From assembly GCF_026003995.1 (NCBI RefSeq), contig NZ_BPIG01000002.1, positions 496,001-560,000 on the forward strand: 64,000 bases of DNA, written 5' to 3'. Source of the stretch: Tepidiforma sp. GTDB taxonomy: Bacteria > Chloroflexota > Dehalococcoidia > Tepidiformales > Tepidiformaceae. The notes under the pieces were generated by a model. The model had not been told where the DNA came from. It did not search any database and saw only the letters and a list, made by a program, of their open reading frames with translations. Of this stretch, positions 16,921 to 25,898 are shown piece after piece (the stretch's first letter is position 1; each line of letters opens with the position of its first letter). The position numbers were made by a program, and so were the translations under genes.

Positions 16921-18645
16921 ATGGCCCTCTCCATCGGCCTCGATACCGCCGTCAAAGCCCTCCGGGCCCACCAGCTCGCCGTCGACGTCGCCGCCCACAA
17001 CATCGCCAACGCCCAGACGCCCGGCTTCTCCCGCCAGCGCGTCCTCCTGCGCCCCATCGGCCTCGAAGGCTCCGCCTGGTCGAGTCGCGACAGCCTCCTC
17101 GGCCGCGCCGGCTTCGGCGTCGACGCCCGCGACGTCCACCGCATCCGCGACGCCTTCATGGACTACCAGGCGCGCCAGGCCCTCTCCGCCCGCGGCCAGC
17201 ACTCCGCCTTCTCCACCCCCCTCCGCAACGCCGAAGCCGTCTTCAACGACCCCTCGGATGACGGCCTCTCCGCCCTCCTCGCCCGCTTCTGGGCCGCCTG
17301 GCACGACGTCGCCAACGAGCCCGAATCCTCCGCTGCGCGCACCGCGCTCGTCCACGCAGCCCAGACGTTCACCCTCCGCGTCCAGGCCGCCCACGCCGAG
17401 ATCGACCTCCAGCGCCGCAACCTCAACCAGCAGGTGACCGCCCTCGGCGACGAAATCAACGCCTACGCCCGCGAAATCGCCGGCCTCAACCTCCAGATCA
17501 AGCAGGTCGAACTCAACGGCGAACGCGCCAACGACCTCCGCGACCGCCGCGACCTCCTCCTCGACAAACTCAGTGAGGTCGCCAGCATCCAGTACAGCGA
17601 ATCCCAGACCGGCGAGGTCTCCGTCTACCTCGGCTCCCACGAGCTGGTCTTCGGCACCACCGCCCGCACCATCGTCGCCGGTCCCGACCCGGCCGACCCC
17701 ACGATGACGAAGCTCACCTGGCAGGTCGACGGCTTCGACGTCGTCGCGAATGGCGGCAAGCTCAAGGGCGTGCTCGATGCGCGCGACCAGGCCCTGCCCG
17801 ACCTCATGCGCAAGCTCGATGCCTTCGCGATGGGCATCATCAACGGTGTCAACACGATCCACCGCCAGGGCTACGGCCTCGATAACACGACCGGGCTCGA
17901 CTTCCTCCAGGGCACCGGCGCCGCCGACATCCAGCTCAACCCCGTCCTCGCTGCCAACCCGCACCAGATCGCCACCGCCGCCAATCCGAACGCCCCCGGC
18001 GATGCCAGCATCGCCCTCCGCATCGCCGGCCTCGAACTCCAGCCCAACATGGCCGCGGGCATCCCCTCCGCCAACCTCGTCACCGGCGAGACGCTCTCCG
18101 CGGGCGTCACGCTCACCGGCCTCTCCGTCGCCGGCTCCCTCCAGTCCGGCAACTACACCATCGTCGAAAATCCGCCCGCCTCCGGCACGCTCGAGCTCCA
18201 GTACAACGGCAACCCCATCGGCACCTACACCGCCGCCGCCATCTCCAGCCCCGGCGGCACCATCACCTTCATGAACGGCTCCAACGTGGTCGCCACCCTC
18301 CACGTCGCCGTGACCGGCACCTACTCGGCCGCCCAGCAGGTCGCCGACCTCACTGCCCCCGGCAACGACACCATCCGCGTCGACGTCGCCCCCGGCAGCT
18401 TCTACGCCAACCTCGTCGCCGTCCTCGGCGCCGACGTCAACCGCGCCCTCGGAATGGAGCAGTCCGCCGGCCTGCTCGTCGACCACCTCGACACCATGCG
18501 CCAGGCCACCCACGGCGTGAACATCGATGAAGAGGTCACGAACCTCCAGGCCGCCCAGCACGCCTACAACGCCGCCGCGCGCGTCATCACCGTCATCGAC
18601 GACATGCTCGATACCCTCATCAACCGCACCGGCGTCACGAGGTAG
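16921..18645 (+). CDS. flgK: Hook-filament junction protein FlgK (HAP1)
   Basis: FlgK joins hook to filament. The 574-residue protein begins with the axial motif AVDVAAHNIANAQTPGFSRQ, contains a large variable middle (about residues 300-490) and ends with the coiled-coil HGVNIDEEVTNLQAAQHAYN and AARVITVIDDMLDTLIN typical of FlgK. The frame is intact over its whole length, in contrast to several neighbours. Confidence 0.95.
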   Translation: MALSIGLDTAVKALRAHQLAVDVAAHNIANAQTPGFSRQRVLLRPIGLEGSAWSSRDSLLGRAGFGVDARDVHRIRDAFMDYQARQALSARGQHSAFSTPLRNAEAVFNDPSDDGLSALLARFWAAWHDVANEPESSAARTALVHAAQTFTLRVQAAHAEIDLQRRNLNQQVTALGDEINAYAREIAGLNLQIKQVELNGERANDLRDRRDLLLDKLSEVASIQYSESQTGEVSVYLGSHELVFGTTARTIVAGPDPADPTMTKLTWQVDGFDVVANGGKLKGVLDARDQALPDLMRKLDAFAMGIINGVNTIHRQGYGLDNTTGLDFLQGTGAADIQLNPVLAANPHQIATAANPNAPGDASIALRIAGLELQPNMAAGIPSANLVTGETLSAGVTLTGLSVAGSLQSGNYTIVENPPASGTLELQYNGNPIGTYTAAAISSPGGTITFMNGSNVVATLHVAVTGTYSAAQQVADLTAPGNDTIRVDVAPGSFYANLVAVLGADVNRALGMEQSAGLLVDHLDTMRQATHGVNIDEEVTNLQAAQHAYNAAARVITVIDDMLDTLINRTGVTR

Positions 18646-18650
18646 CCCGC

Positions 18651-19538
18651 ATGCGACTCAGCGACCAGGCCCGCGTCCAGAACCAGGTTGCCTACCTCAC
18701 CTCCGCCGCCGAGCGCATGGACCGCGTCCAGCGCCAGCTCGCCACGAACCGCCGCATCGACCGCGCCAGCGACGACCCCTCCGGCGCCGCGCTCGCCATG
18801 GACTACCGCAAGTCCATCGCCTTCGAAGCCCAGATGCGCCGCAACCTCGAAAACGGCACCGCCTTCCTCAACGTCACCGAGGCCGCCCTCAGCGGCGCCA
18901 CCGACCTCCTCCAGCGCGCCCGCGAGCTCACCGTCCAGGCCGCCAACGATACCCTCGGCCCCGCCGAACGGCAGGGCGTCGCTGCCGAAGTCAACCAGCT
19001 GATCGAGCAGCTCGCCCAGGTCGCCAACACCAGCTTCGGCGGCGTCTACATCTTCAGCGGCCACCAGACGAACACGCCCGCCTACGCCGTCGGCGGCAGC
19101 CCGCCCGCGGCCGTCACCTGGCAGGGCGACTACGGCGAACGCCTCCGCCGCGTCTCCGCCCGCGACGTCGTGCCCGTCAACATCATCGGCGACCGCGTCT
19201 TCGGCAACCTCTTCGGCCAGATGATCCAGCTGCGCGACGCGCTCCAGTCCGGAGCGCCCGGCGCGCAAATCCGCCCGTTCATCGCCGACATCGATGCCGG
19301 CCTCGAGCGCGTCCTCAACGCCCGCGCCGAAGTCGGCGCCCGCCTCAACCGCTTCGAAGCGACGAACTACCGCTCCCTCGAAACCGATACCAACCTCCAG
19401 GAGCTCCGCGCCGGCGTCGAAGACATCGACATCGCCGAGACGATCGTGCGCTTCACCGCTGCCCAGAACGCGCTCGAAGCCGCCCTCGGCGCCATCGGCC
19501 GAACCTCGAACCTTTCGCTGCTCAACTACCTCCGCTGA
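18651..19538 (+). CDS. flgL: Hook-filament junction protein FlgL (HAP3)
   Basis: FlgL is the second junction protein. The 295-residue protein has the flagellin-like N-terminus YLTSAAERMDRVQRQLATNR and IDRASDDPSGAALAMDYRKS, a short variable middle (FGGVYIFSGHQT) and the C-terminal helix DIDIAETIVRFTAAQNALEA. It is the last gene of the operon; no fliW, csrA or flagellin gene follows. Confidence 0.95.
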   Translation: MRLSDQARVQNQVAYLTSAAERMDRVQRQLATNRRIDRASDDPSGAALAMDYRKSIAFEAQMRRNLENGTAFLNVTEAALSGATDLLQRARELTVQAANDTLGPAERQGVAAEVNQLIEQLAQVANTSFGGVYIFSGHQTNTPAYAVGGSPPAAVTWQGDYGERLRRVSARDVVPVNIIGDRVFGNLFGQMIQLRDALQSGAPGAQIRPFIADIDAGLERVLNARAEVGARLNRFEATNYRSLETDTNLQELRAGVEDIDIAETIVRFTAAQNALEAALGAIGRTSNLSLLNYLR

Positions 19539-19571
19539 GCAGCCCCCGGCCCCGGCCTCTTGCCCCGTCCG

Positions 19572-20378
19572 CTAGTACCCCTTGAACTGCGGCTCCCGCT
19601 TTTCGACGAACGCCCGCGGGCCCTCCCGCGCGTCCTCCGTCGACTGCGCGATGAACATCGCCATCTGCGCCATGTCCAGGTGCTCGTCGAACGAGATGTT
19701 CGCCGACCGGTACACCAGCTTCTTCGAAAGCTGCACCGCCACCCCCGGTCCCTTCGCGATCTGCCGGGCGTACTCCTTCACCCGCGGCAGCAGCTCCTCC
19801 GGTTCGTACACCGCCAGCACGTAACCGATCTCGAGCGCCTCCTGCGCGGTGATCATCCGCCCCGTCCAGATGAGGTCGAGCGCCCGCTGCACCCCCACGA
19901 TGCGGGGCAGCGTGTACGCCCCGCCGTCGCCCGGGATGAGCCCCATGCGCACGTAGGTCATCCCCATCCGCGCCGTCGAGGCCGCGAACCGGATATCCGC
20001 CATCGTCGCCATATCCATCCCCGCGCCCGCAGCCGCCCCGTTGATCGCCGCGATGTACGGCTTCTCTAGCTGGATGAGCGCCCGCGGGATCGGGTGCACC
20101 CGGTCGCGCAGGCTGTGCCGCCGATCCGCCACCGTCGACTGCGTCCGGAGCACGCCCTGGCCGCCCGCCTCGGCCGCCACGTTCATCCCGCTGCAGAAGC
20201 CGCGCCCCGCCCCCGTGATGATGATCGCACCGACGCCGCGGTCCTGGTCCGCCCGCCGGATGGCATCCGCCCACTCCGTCAGCATCTCGTCGTCGAAGGC
20301 GTTCAGCCGCTCCGGCTTGTTCAGCGTGATCGTCGCGACCCGGTCCTCGACCTCGTACAGGATCGACGTGTACTCCAT
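19572..20378 (-). CDS. Enoyl-CoA hydratase/isomerase (crotonase) family protein
   Basis: The 268-residue protein has the crotonase fold: ATITLNKPERLNAFDDEM, the oxyanion segment GAGRGFCSGMN, and GAAAGAGMDMATMADIRFA. The two glutamates used by true enoyl-CoA hydratases seem absent: GGGCELA is replaced by GAGMDMA (Glu to Asp), and the second site reads MTYVRMGLIPGDGGA. It may be an isomerase or another crotonase reaction in acyl-CoA breakdown. A TAGAAT box lies 30 bp upstream (20411-20416 on the + strand). It converges on flgL. Confidence 0.85.
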   Translation of the reverse strand: MEYTSILYEVEDRVATITLNKPERLNAFDDEMLTEWADAIRRADQDRGVGAIIITGAGRGFCSGMNVAAEAGGQGVLRTQSTVADRRHSLRDRVHPIPRALIQLEKPYIAAINGAAAGAGMDMATMADIRFAASTARMGMTYVRMGLIPGDGGAYTLPRIVGVQRALDLIWTGRMITAQEALEIGYVLAVYEPEELLPRVKEYARQIAKGPGVAVQLSKKLVYRSANISFDEHLDMAQMAMFIAQSTEDAREGPRAFVEKREPQFKGY

Positions 20379-20445
20379 CGGTGCAGCTCCCGGCGCAGGG
20401 TGTGCCCCGCATTCTACGGGCGGCCGCCGCTCCGGTCCCTGCCGC

Positions 20446-20880
20446 TCAGCCCGCCCGCTCCAGCCACGCTCCCGGCGTCACCGCCACGCCCGGGAACTCC
20501 GCGAGCACCTGCCGGTCGCCCGTCACCAGCGGCACCCCGAGCTCCCGCGCCGCCGCCACGTACGCGAGGTCGTAGGCCGAACAGCGGGAATTCGGTATGA
20601 GTTCCATGACCGGCCCAGGCTCGACAGGGAGCGTAACGATGAGCCGCTGCGCTGCGTCCACTGCGTGCGCCGCCTCGTCGAACGTCATCCGGCCTGCGCG
20701 CAGGTGGCCCGCACAGATGTTCAGGAACTCGGAAACCCACAGGTTCGGCGCGACCCAGCGCGGTTCCCGTTCGAGCAGCCGCCGGGCCTGCTCCTCGAAC
20801 GTCGCATCCGCGACCGGGAGCAACAGGTACGCCGGCACCATGACGTCGACGACGATCAGGCCCTGCCCTCCCGCCGCCAC
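20446..20880 (-). CDS. vapC: VapC-type PIN-domain toxin
   Basis: PIN ribonucleases cut RNA and are the toxins of VapBC pairs. The 144-residue protein has the acidic residues in the right places: VVDVMV near the start, WVSEFLNI in the middle, SAYDLAYVAAARE and VTGDRQVL near the end. The GTG start lies 25 bases inside the upstream antitoxin gene, typical for toxin-antitoxin pairs. The RNA target is unknown. Confidence 0.85.
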   Translation of the reverse strand: MAAGGQGLIVVDVMVPAYLLLPVADATFEEQARRLLEREPRWVAPNLWVSEFLNICAGHLRAGRMTFDEAAHAVDAAQRLIVTLPVEPGPVMELIPNSRCSAYDLAYVAAARELGVPLVTGDRQVLAEFPGVAVTPGAWLERAG

Positions 20881-21110
20881 GTCTCGAGTTCCTCAGCCGT
20901 CGTCAGCCGCCGGCCAGCCCACTTCGCCCGCAGCGCATCCACCTCCGCCAGCAGCTCGTCCCGCGTCGGCCGGCGCTCGCCGGGCTGGCCGCACTCCCCC
21001 TCCAGCAGCGCCAGCACCTCCTGGTTCAGGCTCCGCCTGTTCCGCCGGGCGCGCTCCTTCAGCGCCGCGTACAGCTCATCAGGGACGTTCCGAATCGTCA
21101 GCGTTGCCAT
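20856..21110 (-). CDS. vapB: VapB-type FitA-like antitoxin (ribbon-helix-helix)
   Basis: The 84-residue protein begins MATLTIRNVPDELYAALKER, followed by ARRNRRSLNQEVLALLE, the FitA/VapB-type ribbon-helix-helix DNA-binding domain. Residues 50-84 are the toxin-binding tail. It overlaps vapC by 25 bases and is transcribed first. The box CATACT ends six bases before its ATG, with no ribosome-binding site, so the message is probably leaderless; autorepression would act over this region. Confidence 0.85.
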   Translation of the reverse strand: MATLTIRNVPDELYAALKERARRNRRSLNQEVLALLEGECGQPGERRPTRDELLAEVDALRAKWAGRRLTTAEELETWRREGRA

Positions 21111-21116
21111 GCTGTT

Positions 21117-21122
21117 AGTATG
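21117..21122 (-). promoter_or_regulatory. Leaderless-type -10 box before vapB
   Basis: On the - strand the sequence is CATACT-aacagc-ATG. The six-base spacing puts the transcription start at or next to the start codon. A short AGTATGC/GCATACT-type palindrome is part of the box and could be an operator. Confidence 0.5.
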
Positions 21123-21184
21123 CCACCATTCCGCTGCCGGCGTGCATGCATCGTGCGTGCGCCATGCAGTCACGCTGCCGCGCC

Positions 21185-21595
21185 TCACCCGCCTGCAGCG
21201 AACGCCCGCACCGCCTCCAGCACGCGCCACATCTCCCGGTCCCGCTCGAGCGGCAGCAGCGGCTCCGGCACCTGCACCCCCGCGAACGCCTCCACCACCT
21301 CCCGGTGGTCGTCGATGACGAAGTCCGGCCACACCGGGATGCCGAGCTCCCGCAGCCGGTTGTGGTGGTCCGTCAGCGGCTTCCAGAAGCAATCCTCGAT
21401 GTGCTCGTGCAGCGAAAACCGCCGCACCACCTCCCACCGCGGCCCCATCCCGCTCCACAGGTAGACCGTATGCCCGTCCTCCCGCAGCGCCGCGAACACC
21501 TCCCGCACGCCCGGCCGCAGCTTCACGTCCCACGTGATGATCGTGTTATCGACGTCGAAAAACACATTCAGGCGCCGCCGCGCCGCGTTGCTCAC
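21185..21595 (-). CDS. HAD-like hydrolase
   Basis: The 136-residue protein has the HAD nucleophile motif FFDVDNTII (about residues 11-19) and, later, WPDFVIDDHREVV, which matches the acidic motif. VYLWSGMG may supply the second motif. HAD proteins are phosphatases or related; substrate cannot be inferred. The GTG start has GGAGG nine bases upstream. It has no cap domain and is short for the family. Confidence 0.75.
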   Translation of the reverse strand: MSNAARRRLNVFFDVDNTIITWDVKLRPGVREVFAALREDGHTVYLWSGMGPRWEVVRRFSLHEHIEDCFWKPLTDHHNRLRELGIPVWPDFVIDDHREVVEAFAGVQVPEPLLPLERDREMWRVLEAVRAFAAGG

Positions 21596-21711
21596 TCGCT
21601 CATGCCCTCCGCGCGATTCGCCGCCGAATCCTACGCCATTCGCTCACCTGCGCCAGTGCCTACCCTGCGGTAATCTGGTGTCCGTAACCCGTCGTCCGCG
21701 AGGAGGCCGCC

Positions 21712-22881
21712 ATGGAATTCAAGTTCACCGCCGAGCATGAAGCCCTCCGGAAGGAAGTCCGCGACTTCCTCGCCGGGGCTCTCCCCAACCGCGGCACCGG
21801 GCCCGTCCGCCCGACCTCGCAGGAGAACTGGGAAGAACAGCTCGCCTTCAACAAGCAGCTCGCGAAGAAAGGCTGGATCGCCCCGGCCTGGCCGAAGGAA
21901 TACGGCGGCCTCGGCTGGAGCCACATCAACCAGATGATCTTCAGCGAAGAGCTCTCCTACGCCGGCGCCCCGGACGGCGGCCGCGTCTTCAACGTCGGCA
22001 TGATCGGCCCCACCCTCATCGTTCACGGCACCCCCGAGCAGAAGGCCGAACACCTCCCGCGCATCACCAACGCCGAAGTCATCTGGTGCCAGGGCTACTC
22101 CGAACCGGGCGCCGGCTCCGACCTCGCCAGCCTCCAGACCCGCGCCGTCCGTGACGGCGACGATTACGTCGTCAACGGCCAGAAAATCTGGACCACTGGC
22201 GCCCACCACGCCGACTGGTGCTTCCTGCTCGTCCGCACCGACCCCGACGCCCCCAAGCACAAGGGCATCTCCTTCCTCCTCGTCGACATGAAGACGCCGG
22301 GCATCACCGTCCGCCCGCTCGTCAACATGGCCGGCTACCACGAGTTCAACGAAGTCTTCTTCGAAGACGTCCGCGTCCCGGTCCGCAACCGCGTCGGCGA
22401 AGAAAACCGCGGCTGGTACGTCGCGATGACGCTGCTCGACTTCGAGCGCTCCAACGTCGCCTCCATCGCCGCCAACCAGCGCCAGCTCGAGCTCCTCATG
22501 CAGCTCTGGCGCGAGCGCCGCACCGGCGAAGCCTACCGCGACGTCCTCCGCCACCGCCTCGCCGACCTCTGGGTCGCGAACGAAACCGGCCGGCTCCTCG
22601 CCTACCGCATCGCCTGGATGCAGGAAGCAGGCCGCATCCCGAACTACGAGGCCTCTGTCATCAAAGTCTTCGCCACCGAGCTCGCGCAGCGCATCACCAA
22701 CTTCGGCGTCAACCTCTTCGGGCCCGCCGGCGCGCTCGAGCCCGATTCGAAATACGCCGTCGCCAACGGCGTGTTCGAAAAAGGCCACCTCGTCAACGTC
22801 GCGCCGACCATCTACAGCGGCTCCAGCGAAATCCAGCGGAACATCATCGCGCAGCGCGGCCTCGGCCTCCCGCGCGACTGA
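21712..22881 (+). CDS. Acyl-CoA dehydrogenase
   Basis: This FAD enzyme oxidises acyl-CoA to enoyl-CoA. The 389-residue protein has the family signatures CQGYSEPGAGSDLASLQTRA, VNGQKIWTTGAHHADWCFLL, and the C-terminal TIYSGSSEIQRNIIAQRGL. Its C-terminal part with ERSNVASIAANQRQLELLM suggests a member of the large dehydrogenases of branched or steroid-like acyl-CoAs. A TAATCT box (21671-21676) and a GAGGAGG site precede the ATG. Confidence 0.93.
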   Translation: MEFKFTAEHEALRKEVRDFLAGALPNRGTGPVRPTSQENWEEQLAFNKQLAKKGWIAPAWPKEYGGLGWSHINQMIFSEELSYAGAPDGGRVFNVGMIGPTLIVHGTPEQKAEHLPRITNAEVIWCQGYSEPGAGSDLASLQTRAVRDGDDYVVNGQKIWTTGAHHADWCFLLVRTDPDAPKHKGISFLLVDMKTPGITVRPLVNMAGYHEFNEVFFEDVRVPVRNRVGEENRGWYVAMTLLDFERSNVASIAANQRQLELLMQLWRERRTGEAYRDVLRHRLADLWVANETGRLLAYRIAWMQEAGRIPNYEASVIKVFATELAQRITNFGVNLFGPAGALEPDSKYAVANGVFEKGHLVNVAPTIYSGSSEIQRNIIAQRGLGLPRD

Positions 22882-22893
22882 GCCTGCCGCTGG

Positions 22894-22899
22894 TATCAT
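22894..22899 (+). promoter_or_regulatory. Leaderless-type -10 box of the first Uma2 gene
   Basis: TATCAT is followed by cgccgc and the ATG. There is no ribosome-binding site. The same box and the preceding GCCTGCCGCTGG occur before the second copy at 23509. Confidence 0.5.
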
Positions 22900-22905
22900 C
22901 GCCGC

Positions 22906-23486
22906 ATGAGCGCCCAGCCCGGCCCGGCGCCGGCCCTGCTCACGGCCGACGAGTTTCTGGCAGCTTCCCGACCCGCCCCACGGCGGCCGTCTCGAACTGG
23001 TCGAAGGGAGGGTCGTCGAGCACATGCCCGTTGGTCGTCTCCATGGGGCCATCGCCGTTGCGATCGCTGCCGCCCTCGCCGCCTTCGTCCGCCCGAACCG
23101 GCTCGGAGAAGTCCATGCCGAGGTCGGCTATCGCGTCGCCTCGCGCCCGGACACCGTGCTCGCCCCGGATGTCGCCTTCCTCGCCCGCGACCGGCTCGAT
23201 GCGCCGCTCTCTGACCGCTACGTCGAAGGCGCGCCGACGCTCGCCATCGAAATCATGTCCCCGGAAGACCGGGAAGCCGACGTCGCACGCAAGATCGAGC
23301 TCTACCTCGACGGCGGCGCCGAGCGCGTCTGGATCGTCCGGCCCCGGAACCGGACGGTCACCGTCCACCGGCCGGGCGGCGATGCTCACACCTACAGCGC
23401 CCGCGACACCCTCACGTCCGAGGACGCGGCGTTCCCAGAGCCCGGCTTCGAACCCCCCCCTCGCCGAGCTCTTCGCCGAAGCCTGA
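22906..23486 (+). CDS. Uma2-type PD-(D/E)XK family protein, copy 1, frame broken twice
   Basis: The family (DUF820/Uma2) has a restriction-endonuclease-like fold and unknown role. The frame is broken at TTT 22954-22956 (one T too many compared with copy 2) and at the run of eight C 23453-23460. Repaired, the protein begins SAQPGPAPALLTADEFWQLP, contains APDVAFLARDR, LAIEIMSPEDREADVARKI and AERVWIVRPRNRTVTVH, and ends EPPLAELFAEA. The nuclease residues are D in PDV, E in IEI and K in RKI. It is a tandem duplicate of the next gene. Confidence 0.8.
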
Positions 23487-23508
23487 CGCTGCCTGAGCCT
23501 GCCGCTGG

Positions 23509-23514
23509 TATCAT
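23509..23514 (+). promoter_or_regulatory. Leaderless-type -10 box of the second Uma2 gene
   Basis: TATCAT is followed by cgcggc and the ATG at 23521, identical in design to the first copy, so the promoter was duplicated with the gene. Confidence 0.5.
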
Positions 23515-23520
23515 CGCGGC

Positions 23521-24106
23521 ATGATCGCTCAGCCCGGCCCGGCGCCGGCCCTGCTCACGGCCGACGAATTCTGGCAGCTTCCCGACCCGCCCCACGGCGG
23601 CCGTCTCGAACTGGTCGAAGGCAGGGTTGTCGAGCACATGCCGGTCGGAGAGCGGCACGGCGCCATCGCCGCTGACCGCGTCAGCGTCATCCGCAACTTC
23701 GTGAAACCGCGCGGGCTCGGCCGCATCCACGTGGAAACCGGCTTCCGCGTCGCGTCCCGCCCGGATACCGTCCTCGCCCCCGATGTCGCGTGGCGCGCCC
23801 CCGAGCGCGTGAACGCCCCGCTCTCCGACCGCTACGTCGAGGGGCGCGCCCACGCTCGCCATCGAAATCATGTCGCCGGAGGACCGGGAAGCCGACGTCG
23901 CACAGAAGATCGAGCTCTACCTCGATGGCGGCGCCGAGCGCGTCTGGATCGTCCGGCCCCGGAACCGCACGGTCACCGTGCACCGGCCGGGCGGCGACGC
24001 CCACACCTACAGCGCCCGCGATACGCTTACGTCCGAGAACGCGGCTTTCCCCGTCCCCGGCTTCGAACTCCCCCTCGCCGACCTCTTCGCCGAGGCAGGT
24101 CCCTGA
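23521..24106 (+). CDS. Uma2-type PD-(D/E)XK family protein, copy 2, frame broken once
   Basis: This copy is very close to the gene just upstream. It reads IAQPGPAPALLTADEFWQLP, PDPPHGGRLELVEGRVVEHM, and then breaks in the G run 23841-23844. With one G removed it continues EGAPTLAIEIMSPEDREADV and ends LPLADLFAEAGP at 24106 (194 residues). The middle differs from copy 1 (ERHGAIAADRVSVIRNF), so the copies have diverged. Function is unknown; Uma2 genes are often present in many copies in Chloroflexota and Cyanobacteria. Confidence 0.8.
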
Positions 24107-24121
24107 CGATTCGCCGCACGC

Positions 24122-24682
24122 TCAGCCGGCGTACTCCCAGCCAAGGTCCCGCTCGATCAGCATCTCCCCCGGCCGCAGCCGCTCCCCATCCACGCACTCG
24201 CCGATGACCAGCGTGTGGTCCCCGACCGGGAAGAACTCCACGGCATTGCAGGCGATCCACCCGAGCGCCTGGTCGAGCACCGGGCAGCCGTTCTCGTGCA
24301 GCCCGTACGGGATGTCGGCCAGCTTGTCGATCACCTGCTTCGCCATCTCCTCCGGCCGCCCGCGCACCTTCTTCGCCTCCGACGGCATCACGACCTTCCG
24401 CGCGATGTGAATCCCGTCCTTCTCGTGCAGCAGGTTCACCGTGAACGCGCCCGTCTCCCGGATGAACCGCAGCGTTCGCGCGTCGTTTTCAATCGAAACT
24501 GCGAGCAGCCGCGGCCGGAACGACACCTGCATCACCCAGTCCGCCAGCATCGCGTTCAGCGTCCCGTCCGCCGCCCGCGACCCGATCACGTGAACCCCGT
24601 ACGACAGCGCCAGCAGCGCCTTCTCGACGCCCTCAAGCTCCTTCGGTGAACCCGGCAACGACGGCAGCGGCGGATGCGACAC
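24122..24682 (-). CDS. Flavin reductase-like domain protein
   Basis: The 186-residue protein has a flavin reductase/FMN-binding split barrel: SYGVHVIGSRAADGTLNAML, ADWVMQVSFRPRLLAVSIEN, GAFTVNLL and a C-terminal VGDHTLVIGECVDGERL. Such proteins reduce FMN or FAD with NAD(P)H or bind FMN. I prefer GTG 24680-24682 with GGAG eight bases before it; the frame is open to a GTG at 24724. It converges on the second Uma2 gene and diverges from the ABC importer. Confidence 0.82.
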   Translation of the reverse strand: MSHPPLPSLPGSPKELEGVEKALLALSYGVHVIGSRAADGTLNAMLADWVMQVSFRPRLLAVSIENDARTLRFIRETGAFTVNLLHEKDGIHIARKVVMPSEAKKVRGRPEEMAKQVIDKLADIPYGLHENGCPVLDQALGWIACNAVEFFPVGDHTLVIGECVDGERLRPGEMLIERDLGWEYAG

Positions 24683-24794
24683 GCAAACAGCTCCAGCTTC
24701 GAAGTCCACTCCATCGTCGCACACGCCCCCCGCATCGCGCAGTCAGCTCCGCTGCTCCGCCTTTCCCGCCCCGTGACGGGACGCCAACGCTCGG

Positions 24795-24800
24795 TATACT
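24795..24800 (+). promoter_or_regulatory. -10 box of the importer operon
   Basis: TATACT in the context GCTCGGTATACTGG lies 48 bp before the btuF/fecB-like start. Here an untranslated leader of about 40 nt with AGGAAGG is present, so this gene is not leaderless. No riboswitch or Fur-like box is recognised. Confidence 0.55.
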
Positions 24801-24847
24801 GGTCCAAAGTTCTTCAACTCGAAGCGAATGAGGAAGGTCTTGAAGAA

Positions 24848-25855
24848 ATGAAAGGTTCCCTCCGACGTCTTCTGCTCCTCGGCGCCGCCGCATCCCTGGC
24901 CGCCACCGCCCTGCTTGCCGCGGCCTGCGGCGGCGACGATGACGATACCGCCGCCACGCCCGCCGCCGGCGAAACGGCAACCGCCGCACCCGCATCGCCC
25001 TCCCCGGCAGCGGCCTACCCCGTCACCGTGACCGACATGCTCGGCCGCAAGGTCGAAATCAAGGCCGAGCCGAAGACCATCGTCGCCGTCAGCCCAACCG
25101 CCGTCGAACTCGTCTACGCCGCCGGCAAGACCGTCGCCGGCCGGCCGTCCACCGCCAACTACCCGCCCGAAGCGCAGTCCGCCCAGGCCGTCGGCACTGC
25201 CTACCAGCCCAACCTCGAGGCCATCCTCGCCCTCAAGCCCGACCTCGTCATCGCCGACTCCGTCATTCACGCCCAGCCGGCTCTCCGCCAGCCGCTCGAA
25301 GGCCTTCCCGTGCCGGTCATCTTCGCCGGCGCGAACAGCTACAAACAGGTGCTCGATGCGCTCCGCCTCGTCGGCACGGCCCTCAACGCGACCGCGACCA
25401 CCGACAAGGTCATCGCCGACATCGAAAAGTCCCTCGCCGATGCCCGCAAAGCGCTCGAAGGCAAGAACGTCTCTGCCGTCGCCATCCTCTCCGACCGCGA
25501 CCAGACCCTCTACGCCGCCAAGAGCACCAGCTACACCGGCGACATCCTGAAAGAGCTCGGCATCACCAACCCTGCCGACGCGCTGCCGGATGCCGGCCCG
25601 TTCCCCGGCTACGCCACCATCGCCCCCGAAAAGCTCGTCGAATTCAACCCGGATTACATCTTCGCCATCACCCCCGCCCCGCCGCCCGCTCCGCGGCTTG
25701 CCACCCTCATTCCGACCATCTCGCCGTTCCGCGGCCTGAAGGCGGTCACCAGCAATCACGTCGTCGACTCCGACGTCGAACTCTTCGTCCAGGCGCCCGG
25801 GCCGCGCGTGAAGCTCGCCTTCGAAGCCGTCGCGAAGGCCGTCTCGGGTCAGTAG
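24848..25855 (+). CDS. ABC importer substrate-binding lipoprotein (Fe3+-siderophore/cobalamin type)
   Basis: The 335-residue lipoprotein has a signal peptide with lipobox LAAAC at residues 18-22 and a Thr/Ala/Pro-rich linker. It then has the helical-backbone metal receptor domain: VTVTDMLGRKVEIKAEPKTI, NLEAILALKPDLVIADS and LFVQAPGPRVKLAF. It captures a metal chelate outside the membrane for the permease and ATPase encoded next. The start is ATG 24848 with AGGAAGG upstream. Ligand cannot be decided between siderophore, haem and cobalamin. Confidence 0.88.
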   Translation: MKGSLRRLLLLGAAASLAATALLAAACGGDDDDTAATPAAGETATAAPASPSPAAAYPVTVTDMLGRKVEIKAEPKTIVAVSPTAVELVYAAGKTVAGRPSTANYPPEAQSAQAVGTAYQPNLEAILALKPDLVIADSVIHAQPALRQPLEGLPVPVIFAGANSYKQVLDALRLVGTALNATATTDKVIADIEKSLADARKALEGKNVSAVAILSDRDQTLYAAKSTSYTGDILKELGITNPADALPDAGPFPGYATIAPEKLVEFNPDYIFAITPAPPPAPRLATLIPTISPFRGLKAVTSNHVVDSDVELFVQAPGPRVKLAFEAVAKAVSGQ

Positions 25856-25885
25856 CCGACGCGGGCGCCAGCCTCCCGGCCGCCG

Positions 25886-25891
25886 TACGAT
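25886..25891 (+). promoter_or_regulatory. Leaderless-type -10 box before the permease gene
   Basis: TACGAT is followed by seven bases and ATG 25899. The box overlaps an earlier in-frame ATG (25890), which is why the second ATG is preferred as start. Confidence 0.4.
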
Positions 25892-25898
25892 GGCGAAC

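Noticed and set aside
24683..24847. Cobalamin riboswitch before the ABC importer
   Set aside because: The leader after the TATACT box is only about 45 nt and has no B12-box-like sequence.
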